Shown here: one piece after another, positions 47,344-58,500 of the stretch
How positions within the stretch are numbered: the stretch's first letter is position 1
Layout of the letters: each line of letters opens with the position of its first letter
Assembly (NCBI GenBank): GCA_023525715.1
Contig: CM042014.1
Location: 18,392,563-18,456,562, forward strand
Reading direction: 5' to 3'
Source of the DNA: Cichorium intybus
Taxonomy: Eukaryota > Streptophyta > Magnoliopsida > Asterales > Asteraceae
DNA length: 64,000 nucleotides
The notes under the pieces: generated by a model
Told to the model about the DNA's origin: nothing
Database searches by the model: none
The model's input: only the letters and a program-made list of their open reading frames with translations
Position numbers and translations under genes: made by a program

Positions 47344-49766
47344 TTTCTCATCACTCTCGGTTTCTCCTATTGTTAAAAGACCCCTCCAACCTAAAGATAG
47401 TAAATTACATGAATGGTGTCTATGGTCGGGGGTTTTGTGTGTTTTTGGTCTCAAACTTTTTTTTAACTCGGACCATTACCACTGTATGATTTTGTTATGC
47501 GTTTAGTCCTAGTCAGACATAAAAAGACCATATTATCCTTTTTATTTATTTTTTTAAATTATTAAATTATTATTTATTATTGATCTATTAAGAATATTGA
47601 TTAATAAAACATTTGGGTCCCACTAACCCACACCCTTTTCTCTTCCCATCGACACTATCACCACCCCCACCATCAAAGATTAAACACCACCGCCACCATC
47701 ATTGACATGGACAACCACCACTGCCATTGTCCACCACCCCTTCCACCTGTTACCTACCTAGTGGACATTAAACTGTAACATTAAACACAGAAATCAAACT
47801 AAGTATTTGCTAATGAGTTCCTTGATCCAATGCAGATGTCAAGAAATCAAACAAACCATTAATTGTAATTCAAGCTTTATGTGGAGTGAATTCCTCAATT
47901 TATATGCATATGCGTCATAACGTCAATACCATTCACAATCCAAACAAAACATCGAATAATCAAATTATTGAAACCCTTCGATCGAAAAAATAAAAAACGA
48001 AGAAATCTAGGGGCATGTGATACATAAATGGAGAAATTGTGGTAAGAACTACACTCTGAGATAAGAAAGAGTTATGTTGAGCATTTGCTTGTGTCATTCT
48101 TCCACAACTTGTGCCATTTCTATTTAATCAAACAACCATAACCCTAATTTACTCAAAAAAGTCACTACAAATAAAATTACATTTAGCGGCAAGAAAAAAA
48201 ATGACACTAAAAACCGAAAAAGTGTCACTAAAGGCCTTCTAGAGAATTAGCGGCACAAAAAAGTGTCACTAAAAGCGCTGTCACTAAAGACATTTAGTGG
48301 CACTTTTCAGTTGTGCCACTGCAGCATTATTGGGTTTTAGTGGCACTTTTTTTTATTATGTCTCTATAACACTTGTAGGTTTTAGTGGCACTATTTTTAT
48401 GTCACTATTTAATTGCTAAGAGAAATATTATTTCATTATTTAATTACAAAAATAAATATTATTTCACTACTACTCAATATCCCACAAACCATACATTTTT
48501 CCAAAGATATATTATATTTAAGTGTAATAATAAACAAAGTAAAAGTACGTTGCTATTTTCAACATAAATTAAATCCAGTAAATTACAATATATTCCCCAT
48601 TCCTAAAATACAATTTTTATGTCATCATTTGCCAATGCGAGATCGTCACTCTCATAGCTCTATCAAGCCCATCCATTAATGTACCCTTTAAGTCCTAACA
48701 CATGCATCATTTTAACAAGTTAACATCATTTTAACAAGTTAATTAGACACATGGAACATTGATACACAATGAAAAAGATAAGTGTACCCTTTAAGTTCTA
48801 ACCATGGTAGTCTTTCTTCAATTTTATTTATTTTATGATGTTATATATAAACTTTGATGTCTTAATGTTCTTGGTGATGAGTAGAAAAACCAACAAACTG
48901 GTTGCGATCACTATTTGTCTACCAGGTCCACTACACAATACTAGCAACTATTAATAACTTAAAATGCATTAAATGGTGATAACTATTTATTAAGAAATAA
49001 AAACTCACCCAATGATGAACGGCTCAAAAACTGATTTCATTATAGTAATAGTAATATCTTTCGTGAAATGTTTACTTGGAATTCCAATAAGGACCTTGAG
49101 TTGTTGAAGTGCTTAATAGTTAAGATGTATTTGACAAATGTATGCACGGGAAAGTGATAAATACTTAAGATGAATTTGACAACTGTTTATTAATCATTCA
49201 GGAGAAATAAACATACAAAACAATTATATTTAGAAAAAATATAATAAAGTGAGCTGAGGCATTTTACCTTTTGTTTCCAAAGGAAGTCACACTCACACAA
49301 AAGGAAATTCTTGACTTTTTCTTCTATCTAGCATCTCAGTACAACAACAGATAGCAATATGCAACCATTATTGCACTTTTTGGTTAAAATTATAAACCCC
49401 AATGCCATGATAGCTTATCTGTTTTCAGTAGAATCCTACAATGTCACTGATTTAAGCATGGATCCGGATTAGCCATAAAAACCAAAAGATGCACAGGTAT
49501 ATAACCATTTTATTAAGAACCACTGGAAAAAAATTAATGCAAAAGGAAATTGATAAACTAGACATACTTATTAAAGCTTATATTATCGCAACCTGCAACA
49601 AAACCACTCCATTGCAGTGAGTTCCCAATCCCTGTCATTGTACAACAAACAACAACAATAGAATCTCATGTAACTTAAACATCTTTGCCATCTATATATA
49701 ATCTAAAACAAACAAGAAAGACATGGCAGCCAAGAGGTCCTTACAAAGTAGCGACTCGATAGTTAA
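47344..49766. other. Spacer between elements B and E
   Basis: Non-coding and AT-rich. 47370-47560 resembles a transposon end of the ..GGTCTCAAACTTTTTT type without a partner. 47640-47750 has CACCACC-type repeats. A CACTA terminus lies at 48163. An 18-bp segment (CATCATTTTAACAAGTTA) is duplicated around 48705-48740. Frames at 48385-48679 are not convincing. Confidence 0.4.
48163..48420 (+). mobile_element. CACTA transposon terminus with subterminal repeats
   Basis: Begins CACTACAAATAAAATT and carries at least eight copies of a TAGTGGCACTTTT / AAAGTGTCACTAAA motif in both orientations, which is how CACTA subterminal arrays look. No transposase and no opposite end were found, so it is a remnant or one end of a truncated element. 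The motif set differs from that at 5641, so these are two families. Confidence 0.65.
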
Positions 49767-50515
49767 TGAAACGACCAAAAATTTATAATATAAATATGTA
49801 AACTAAGATGTGTGTAATTTAAGTTTTATATGTAAATTTTATGAGAAATTATGGTTGTAAGGGTAATTTAGTCATTTTACCATAAAAAGGGTAAATTGGT
49901 CATTTGACCATATGCAGAAATTATTATAAAAAAAAAGTTATTTTTAATTGTAGGACTAAAAATGTGAGAAATTAGATTCTATGTAAAGATAATTGAGTTT
50001 TGGTGGCCAACGTTCAAGGAAGTGAACTAGAGGGACCAAAACTGTAAATATGGAAAATATAAAAATGAGCAAAATATCTCATTAATCATCATAAAATCAG
50101 AGAAGGGTTCTAGAGGTTACGGGAGAGAGCTTGAAGATACGATCTCTGCAAATTCACAAGATTGAAGCAAGATTTGAAGTTTCAAAGGTTAGTAATCAAG
50201 TTCTAGCTTCAATTCTTGAGTTGGTTCTTTACGGGATGAACTGAAATCTTATTTTCAGTCATGATTCCAAGTGATTAACATGGTTATTATGTTCTGCACA
50301 TGAAGGGTGTTAAGAACATACCAAATAATCCAAGAGTTTTGGTTAATTCCATAGAAATGGGTTTTGAGCTCAAGAACCCTAGAAAATGGGTTTATGAATT
50401 CAAAACTGGTTTTAAATGATTTAGTAAGCTCAAGGTAACTTAAATGGTGGAAGAAATCAGTTCCTCCTTTGAAAATACCATAAAATGAATTTTTGAGTGA
50501 AAATGGGTAAATGGG

Positions 50516-50821
50516 TGTTAGGTGAAATATTGGTTTGGTGAAGATTTTTTTTTTCAAAGGTTGGTGAGAATTTTGGCAGCCTATATTGTTGAAGGGAAAT
50601 CTTATTTGTTCACATTGAATTTCATCTCTATAAATAGAGATGTGCTACTCATTAGAAAAATGTACCACACAACACAAATAAACACAGAGCAATAAAACTT
50701 CTAGTTACCCGCCGTGGACGTAGGTCAGATTAGACCGAACCACGTTAAATTCTTGTGTTCTTAATTTGTGACGTGAGTGTGTGAGTCTAGTGTTAGTATA
50801 CTAAGTGTCTCGATCCTAACA
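50516..50821 (+). repeat. 5' LTR of element D
   Basis: 306 bp, TGTTAGGTG to CCTAACA. TATAAATA at 50629-50636. Contains the shared CCGTGGACGTAGG..CCGAACCACGT block near 50712-50746. Confidence 0.95.
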
Positions 50822-50823
50822 AG

Positions 50824-50835
50824 TGGTATCAGAGC
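50824..50835 (+). promoter_or_regulatory. Primer-binding site (tRNA-iMet) of element D
   Basis: TGGTATCAGAGC two bases downstream of the 5' LTR. Confidence 0.93.
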
Positions 50836-51112
50836 TTTGGTTTAGCTCGAGAGGGTGATTTTCTGTTTTTGGGTCGGAAATTTTTTGTCTCAAAAACGAT
50901 TTTGGTTTACGCCGTTGGAAAGGTCTCGTTCCGCAGATTCCGAAAATATATTTTTTCGAATTTTTTGAGCGTCGGAAGACCTCCAAATCGCCGGTCAAAG
51001 TTGGTCAAAACTCGCCGGAAAGTTGGCCGGAAAAACCAGTTCGCCGGAGAAGACGACACTGTAGCACCGGAGTTTCGCCGGAGAAGACGACACTGTAGCG
51101 GTACTGTAGCTT

Positions 51113-51535
51113 TTGCAAAACAGGTCCCTGAGGTTTCAGAAGTTGCAAAACAGGTCCCTGAAGTTCCAGAATTTGCAAAATAGGTCCCTGAAGTTCCAGA
51201 ATTTGCAAAACAGGTCCCTGAAGTTCCAGAATTTGCAAAACAGGTCCCTGAAGTTCCAGAATTTGCAAAATAGGTCCCTGGAGTTCCAGAATTTGCAAAA
51301 TAGGTCCCTAAAGTTCCAGAATTTGCAAAACAGGTCCCTAAGGTTCCAGAAAATTGCAAAACAGGTCCCTGAAGTTTCGAAAATTGCAATTTAGCCCCTG
51401 AACTTTCAGAAAATTGCAGTTTAGCCCCTGAACTTTCAGAAAGTTGCAGTTGAGCCCCTAAACTTTCAGAAAAGGACAGTTTAGCCCCTAAACTTCAGAA
51501 AAATTGCATTTTTCAGCCTTAATTTCTGAAAAAAG
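51113..51535 (+). repeat. 30-bp minisatellite in the leader of element D
   Basis: About 14 head-to-tail units with a consensus close to TTGCAAAACAGGTCCCTGAA followed by GTTCCAGAAT. Units 2-7 are nearly identical; units 9-14 drift toward TTGCAGTTTAGCCCCTGAAC and end just before the gag start (51542). Units touch without spacers. A preceding direct repeat of GCCGGAGAAGACGACACTGT lies at about 51041-51099. Confidence 0.93.
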
Positions 51536-51541
51536 CGCAGT

Positions 51542-53119
51542 TTGTCCGTTATAATGGCAGAAAGCAGTAAGATTCAGATTGAGAAGTTTGATGGGAAGGA
51601 CTTTGGTTGGTGGAAGATGCAAATTGAAGATTTGCTCGTGCAGAAAGACTTGGACGCAGTTTTAGGTGAAAAACCGGAGGCGATGACACAGACACAGTGG
51701 GAGAATTTGGATAAAAAGGCCAAGGCATTTATTAGACTAGCGTTGTCAAAGGATGTTGCCTTCAACATTTTGAAGGAGACCTCGACAAAGGGAATCATGG
51801 AGGCATTGTCTAATATGTACGAGAAGCCGTCGGCAGCAAATAAAGTCTTCCTGATTCGGGAGCTAGTCAACACGAGGATGAGGGAAGGAAGTTCAGTTAC
51901 AGTGCACATCAACAATTTAAACTCGATTTTATCCAGACTTGCGTCAGTGGGAATAAAGTTCGAGGATGAAGTTCAAGCTTTACTACTGTTATCATCATTA
52001 CCTGACAGTTGGTCCGGAACAGTTACAGCTGTTACTAGTTCCGCGGGATCGAAAGAGCTCACTTTTGAGGGAATTCGGGATTTAATTCTAGGAGAAGATG
52101 TCAGAAGAAGAAATTCCGGGGAATCATCAAGTGAACAATTGAATGCGGTCAGAGGTAGAAAAAATAACTGAGGTAGTGGGAGCAGGAACAGAAGAAGGAG
52201 TCAGTCGAGGACTCGAAATGATGTGACTTGTTGGAACTGTAAAGAGGTTGGACATTTCAGGAATCAATGTCCAAAAGACAAGAAAGAAGTTAACGTTGCA
52301 GTAGACCATTCAGATGATGATGTTTTGATCTGTAGTGTGGAGAGCAATGTGGATTCCTGGGTTATGGATTCGGGTGCTTCATTTCACGCAACCCACAGCA
52401 GTGAAGCACTGCGGAATCTGAAAGAAGGAGATTTTGGTAAGGTAAGACTGGCAAATGATGAGGTTCTTGATGTGACGAGCATAGGTGATTTAGATCTGAA
52501 GACTCCAGTCGGTCCATGGACTTTGAAGGATGTCCGTGTAATTCCAAGTCTGAAGAAACAGTTGATTTCTGTTGGGCAGTTGGATGAACAAGGGCACGAG
52601 GTTAAGTTCAGGAATGGGCAGTGGAAGGTAGTCAAAGGAAATCGTGTGATAGCTCGTGGATACAAGAGGGGTTCATTATATATGGTTAGTTTACCGTCTG
52701 AGGGAGTAACCGTCCCAGTTCAGAAGAAGATCAACGTCCGGTTCATAGAGTCTCGTGGACAGAAGAAGGTTTGCTTTGCAGATGGCAAACCCAGAGTCAC
52801 AGGTCAGATTCAGGTTGAACGTGTTTGGAATGGTTCAGAAATACCAGTCAAGGGCATTCATAGCAGTGGGAGCAAAGGTTGTGTTTCAGCTAGAATACCC
52901 AGAACACAGTGGGTTAAGAAAACCAGTATTCCATCTGTAAAAATCTCTCCAGATTATCTACTACACATGGAGAGTGTCATTTGTTCTCAAGATGTTCCAG
53001 GATCGGGCAGTTCATTTCAGTGGGAGCCGGTGGAGACAGAGAACAGGTCAGTGGCAGACTTAGCCATGACTAATGTGTTGGAGCTAACGGAAGCTTCAAC
53101 TAGCCTTCAGGAAAATTGA
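51542..53119 (+). pseudogene. copia gag-protease of element D, one nonsense codon
   Basis: Start at 51542, or at ATG 51554 (MAESSKIQIEKFDGKDFGWW). One frame spans 51542-53119 with a single TGA at 52169-52171 (codon 210, likely from CGA). Order: Gag core; Arg/Ser-rich linker; one CCHC knuckle (CWNCKEVGHFRNQCP, 52226-52270); aspartic protease DSGAS (about 52367); then LISVGQLDEQGHEV and RGSLYMV, normally the lead-in to integrase. Instead of the HHCC integrase there is a roughly 140-residue tail without known motifs, ending before the polypurine tract. C shares the start of this tail (KRVHFA / KKVCFA and GSTGCV / GSKGCV). Read-through or repair of the stop would give a protein of about 525 residues. 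Confidence 0.9.
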
Positions 53120-53280
53120 AGAGAAGGCCAGGGTAACTAGGAAAGAGCTAAGATCAAAAGTGTTTTTTTGGAATGCACAGTTGAAGAACAGGTGAAGATT
53201 GTTCCGTGGCTTCAAGTGAGAGATTGAAGAATTGTTGCAAGAGTTGGACGATAGATAAAGACTACGTTGTTCAAAATCTT

Positions 53281-53292
53281 CAAGTGGGAGAT
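53281..53292 (+). promoter_or_regulatory. Polypurine tract of element D
   Basis: CAAGTGGGAGAT directly before the 3' LTR. The same 12 bases precede the 3' LTR of element F (on the minus strand). Confidence 0.88.
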
Positions 53293-53599
53293 TGTTAGGT
53301 GAAATATTGGTTTGGTGAAGATTTTTTTTTTTCAAAGGTTGGTGAGAATTTTGGCAGCCTATATTGTTGAAGGGAAATCTTATTTGTTCACATTGAATTT
53401 CATCTCTATAAATAGAGATGTGCTACTCATCAGAAAAATGTACCACACAACACAAATAAACATAGAGCAATAAAACTTCTAGTTACCCGCCGTGGACGTA
53501 GGTCAGATTAGACCGAACCACGTTAAATTCTTGTGTTCTTAATTTGTGACGTGAGTGTGTGAGTCTAGTGTTAGTATGCTAAGTGTCTCGATCCTAACA
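53293..53599 (+). repeat. 3' LTR of element D
   Basis: 307 bp, about 99 percent identical to the 5' LTR, followed by the ATGGG TSD. Confidence 0.95.
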
Positions 53600-55154
53600 A
53601 TGGGTGTTTCGGATGATTTATTGTAAAAATAAAGGAATAGATGTTTAAATGCATGAGGAAGTTGTTATTAGGGACTAGAAGTGACCCTAAGACGATTAAG
53701 TCATGTATTAAGAACTTAATGTAAGGACCTAGTGCAACTGTAGTTTGAAAAATCGTCAAATAAGACACTGCACTCAGGGGTCGCGACGCGACCAGGACTC
53801 CCGTCGCGACGCGAGGCGGCGATGCAGTTTCTGCATTTAGTCTCCTGCCAAGTGATCTTGAGTTTTGAGATTTGGTCCTATACTTGTCCGATTGACCCCG
53901 AATTTTGAACATAGGTCCAATATAGTCCAAAACATCACAGAAAATTATCGGAATTAAAATACGACCCCTCGAGGATATTGTAGTAAAATACGTATAATAT
54001 ACGATTTAATTAAAGTTGGTCATTCAAAAGTTATATACTTGTTTTGACCATTAATGGTATAATAAGGACTCTAATGGGTTATAGAGTCAATAGAAATAAA
54101 TATTAATGTATCATATATTACATATAGGTGCAAGTCAAGTAATTGGACATCGAAAGGATAAAGAACCAAGGGACGTCTAATCGACTTTTCCAGAGTTATA
54201 AGGTGAGTACATGTAGTATTTTTACCCATTTTGGGATACATGGCAAGTAAGTATTTTTTTATATTTCATATAATATTTTTATGTGTGAAAATATTTGCAA
54301 GAATGATATATTTTCTAGCTTATATGGAAAGTAAACTGCTATATTTGAAAGTATGAATTTGGCAATAGCCTAGGTTATGGTAAAAGCATGTTTAAGTCAA
54401 AAGCTTGGCATTTAGCCATTATGTGTACAAGTAATGTTTCAATTTCCAGAAAGTATTTTTATATTTGACTGGTATTGTAGCTAGCAATGTTAGTAAGGGA
54501 ACTATGTTCCACCTACCCGGGTTAGGTAAGGAGTCTACTGGGGAAAACCCCTTCGCGAAGTAGGCTGCCTCAGCACTTCTATTGTGAGGATTGATCCGTT
54601 CTTTCTAGATGTAGAGACTTGGGGTATCACTTATAGTGATTAAAGCCCTAAGTATAAAAATCCAGCAAGTTTATAAAACCAGTCAAAGAAAGTATGAAAG
54701 AAGCTAGTTTTGAAAGATATAAAATGGTTTTGAAAGATAAAAAGTTATAGTAAATTAATACTATAAAGTTTTGGCGAATGTTTATATTATAAAATTTTTA
54801 TAAAAGGTTGAAAAAGGAGATTAAATGTTTGAGTCTAAAAGTCATGTAACTCACGAGACATTTTGTCTTACGTATTCTATTTTTATGCCATGTATTCCAG
54901 GTTCAGGTGCGAGGTTGTGAGATAGTTTGAAGATGTAAAATAAGTCCTAGAGTGTAAAAGAGTGGAGCTGGATGCAGCTATCATGTATTGGTATTGATTA
55001 AATCCTTTCTCTTAAACTTTATGGTTGTTGATATGTAATTGTAACACCCCTTGTTGTATTTAAGAACAAAGACAATGGTTTTTGGTAAACCGTATTCTGT
55101 AAAATATGCTTTTATGTAATATAAATGGTTTGTAAAAGTTGGGGCATTACAAGT

Positions 55155-55167
55155 TGGTATCAGAGCC
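55155..55167 (+). promoter_or_regulatory. Primer-binding site (tRNA-iMet) of element E
   Basis: TGGTATCAGAGCC three bases after the 5' LTR. Confidence 0.93.
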
Positions 55168-55379
55168 ATAGTTTAAGCGAATTAGGATTGGATCATTCCA
55201 CTATTAGGCTTAGGCTTGTGAAATAGTCAGTTAGAGTGAGTTACATAATTTTTATGTCTTAAGGAATTAAGACATTATTTGTTAATGGAATTATATGAGT
55301 ATATTTATGAGTTAAAAGTAGCTAATTGATACTAGTGAACAGTGGAACCAAGCGGAAACATTGGGAACAACATGTATAG

Positions 55380-55417
55380 GTGATTATGGTAATATGGGCC
55401 CGTATTATCATAATCAC
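55380..55417 (+). promoter_or_regulatory. Leader hairpin with GGGCCC apex, element E
   Basis: The same 38 nt as in A and B, here on the plus strand. It lies about 230 nt after the LTR and about 115 nt before the gag ATG (55533). All 16 arm positions pair in sense RNA if G-U is allowed. Confidence 0.7.
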
Positions 55418-55532
55418 AGGACGCGTGTTGAGCCTAGTGTAGCCGCGAGGGAATACTGGGAAGTTGGTGGAAAAGTAGTAAACTAATATTATGATATATT
55501 ATGAAATACTAAAGTATTAATTTTATAGCAAT

Positions 55533-58500
55533 ATGCGAACTAGAAGTGGCCAAGGATCGTATGCGGAAAATCCAGATCCTAATGCAAGACCTCCTATTCC
55601 TCCTCGACCGCCCCAAGTCGTTGATGATGGCAATTCTAGGGGTGAGGTTAATCATTGGAGGCAATCCAGAAGTTATTACATGACTCTCAAGTACAATACA
55701 GACAAGAAATGACTCGTCTTCTGGAGGAGCGACTGGGCGAAAAATCTAAGTCACAACCTGAAGATAGTGAGAAAAGTGTGGCTCCTGAGGGTACCAACCC
55801 AAGACAGACATCTTCCCAGGGAGATTCTTCTTCCAAATCACAGCCCCAGTTCAAGACTAAAGGAGCGTGTACTTTTAAAGACTTTATGTCCTGTCGGCCT
55901 ATGGAGTTCAATGGGGAGATGGACCTGCGAATAACTATTCGGTGGGTGACTGAAATGGAACAAGTTCTTCGCATCTGCCGTTGCGAAGAGGATATGAAGG
56001 TAGGATTTGCTTCTCAAATGCTAAAGGCGGAAGCTCTTAATTGGTGGAATACTCTCCGCTGAACCAAGGGAAGTGAGTTTGTAGATGCGTTGTCTTGGGA
56101 GGAGTTTGTTCTGCGGTTGAAAGGCAAGTTCTGTTCAGCTAGACATCGGGAGAACTTGGTCAATGAATTCTTTGCTCTTGCAAAGGAAAAACAGACAGTT
56201 AACGAGTACACTAAAAAGTATTGTGAGATGTTGCCGTTTTTGGAAGATACATTACCGACTGAGGCTGGAAGGATAAACCGGTATGTTAATGGGTTGCCGG
56301 GGGACTACTCATTGGAAGTTGGCAAGGCTACTACTCTCGATGAAGCTATTGAATCTGCGGCTAGGGTTGAGAGTATGATAGAGAAAAAGGCCAAAGAACG
56401 ACAAGCTTTTGGAGAGAAGCGAAAGTATTCAGGAATCTCTGGAGCAAGCAAGAAGAGTCGTTTTTCATCGGGGTTTTCTAAGCAAAGTGAGGTTAAAGAA
56501 TGTAAGAAGTGCGGAAAGAGGCACAGTGGGGAATGCAAGAAGGGCACTAGTGGGTGCTACAAATGTGGTCTTCCGGGCCACCAAGCCAAAGATTGCAAGG
56601 TGAAGGATATTAGCGAAGAATTGCCACGAAAAAGGCCATTACAGTACCAATTGTCCAAAGAAGAAGATTGAAACATTAGTTTCCACTGCAAGTAATAAAA
56701 AGACGGAGCCGGCAAAGACGAAAGGGAGAGCGTTCCAGATGACCCTTAAAGAGGCCAAAGAGGATCAGGACGTGGTGGCAGGTACACTCATTGTAAACTC
56801 ACAACCTGCTTATGTTCTTTTTGATTCTGGAGCACATTTCTCCTTTGTGTCCCATGAATTTCGTAAGCGTCTGAACATACCAATGAAACCCTTAGATGAT
56901 GTCTGTGTAATAGAAGTCGCGAATGGAGAGCTAGTTACAGTACGTCATGTGTATGAGAAATGTCCAATTGAGATTAATGGGCGAATCTTAAAGGCTGATT
57001 TGCTACCTATCGAGATTAAATGATTCGATATTGTTATTGGGATGGATTGGCTCGGAACTCATAATGCTAAAATCCTTTGCGGAAAACGAATAGTATCGAT
57101 CAAATTTCCTAATGGTAGCAAAGTTTACATATATGGGGAACGTCGGAAGAACATGCAAAGTCTCATTACTGCTATTAAGGCCCGTAAATGCATCCATAAA
57201 GGGTGTGAATCATTTATCGCTTATGTGATGAATGGGAAGAGAGAGAAGCAGAAGATGGAGGATATAAAAGTGGTCAATGAATTCCCTGAAGTTTTTCCTG
57301 ATGATTTACCTGGGTTACCACCCATTAGGCAAGTCGAATTTCGCATTGACCTGGTCCCTGGAGCAAGTCCCATTGCTCGTGCACCGTACTGTCTTGCTCC
57401 TACAGAGATGAGAGAACTTATGTCTCAGTTGCAAGAACTTCTTGACAAGGGGTTTATTCGTCCCAGCTTTTCTCCTTGGGGAGCTCCAGTGTTGTTTGTC
57501 AAGAAGAAGGACGGTACTATGCGTATGTGTATAGATTATCGTGAGCTCAATAAGATGACAATCAAGAATCGATACCCTTTGCCACGAATTGATGATTTAT
57601 TCGATCAGTTGCAGGGAGCTAGTTATTTCTCTAAAATTGATCTTCGTTCTGGATATCATCAAGTACGGGTGAAGGATGAAGATGTATGCAAGACTGCATT
57701 CCGAACTAGATATGGTCACTATGAATTTTTAGTGATGCCATTCGGCCTCACTAATGCCCCAGTCGTGTTTATGGATCTTATGAATAGGGTCTGTAAACCT
57801 TTTCTTGACAAATTTGTTATCGCTTTCATCGACGATATTTTGGTCTATTCGAAAAGTGAAGCGGAGCATGAAGTGCACTTACGTGAAGTGTTGTGTACTT
57901 TGAAGAATGAACAGTTATACGCGAAGTTGTCAAAGTGTGACTTTTGGTTGCGGGAAGTTCAATTTCTGGGCCATGTTGTTTCAGCTGAAGGTATTAAAGT
58001 GGATCCAGCAAAAATAGAAGCGGTAATGAAATGGGAGCCACCGAAAACACCTACAGAAGTTAGGAGTTTTCTTGGGTTAGCCGGTTATTACCGACGGTTT
58101 ATCCAAGATTTTTCTAAAATAGCAGTGACATTGACTCAGCTAACCCGGAAAGAGGTGAAGTTTGTCTGGGGAGAAAAACAGCAAGAAGCCTTCGAGATAT
58201 TAAAGAAGAAGCTATGTGAAGCTCCAGTATTATCTTTACCAGAAGGCACAGAAGAGTTTGTAGTATTCAGCGATGCGTCTAATAGAGGTCTCGGTTGTGT
58301 ACTTATGCAACGGGGCAAAGTGATTGCCTATGCCTCTAGACAGCTAAAAGATGCAGAGACAAGTTATACTACTCATGATTTGGAATTAGCTGCAATTGTG
58401 TTTGCATTGAAGATTTGGAGACATTATCTGTATGGGACGAAATGCAAAATATATACAGATCACAAAAGTCGACAATATCTTTTCACTCAAAAAGAATTGA

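Larger units (their letters stand above)
50516..53599 (+). mobile_element. Element D: complete gag-protease copia element (TR-GAG-like)
   Basis: A 3084-bp element with TSD ATGGG (50511-50515 and 53600-53604), two LTRs of 306 and 307 bp differing at about three positions plus one indel, an iMet primer site, a long leader with a 30-bp minisatellite, a gag-protease frame and a polypurine tract. No integrase, RT or RNase H. Unlike C it is structurally complete at both ends, so the short coding region was present when it transposed. It must have been mobilised by enzymes from another copia element. Confidence 0.93.
49767..55151 (+). repeat. 5' LTR of element E, split by copia element D
   Basis: LTR parts are 49767-50515 and 53600-55151. 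Without D and one TSD copy it is about 2296 bp, the complete version of the LTR that is deleted in both copies of B. It ends GGGGCATTACA before the primer site. A TATA-like TATAAAAA lies at 50059-50066. The CpG-rich 11-bp repeats are at 53780-53790 and 53803-53813. Confidence 0.9.

Noticed and set aside
51113..51394. Repetitive protein frames and a possible CRISPR-like array
   Set aside because: The 30-bp units touch without spacers and lie in a retrotransposon leader of a plant genome; it is a minisatellite, and the frames simply translate it.
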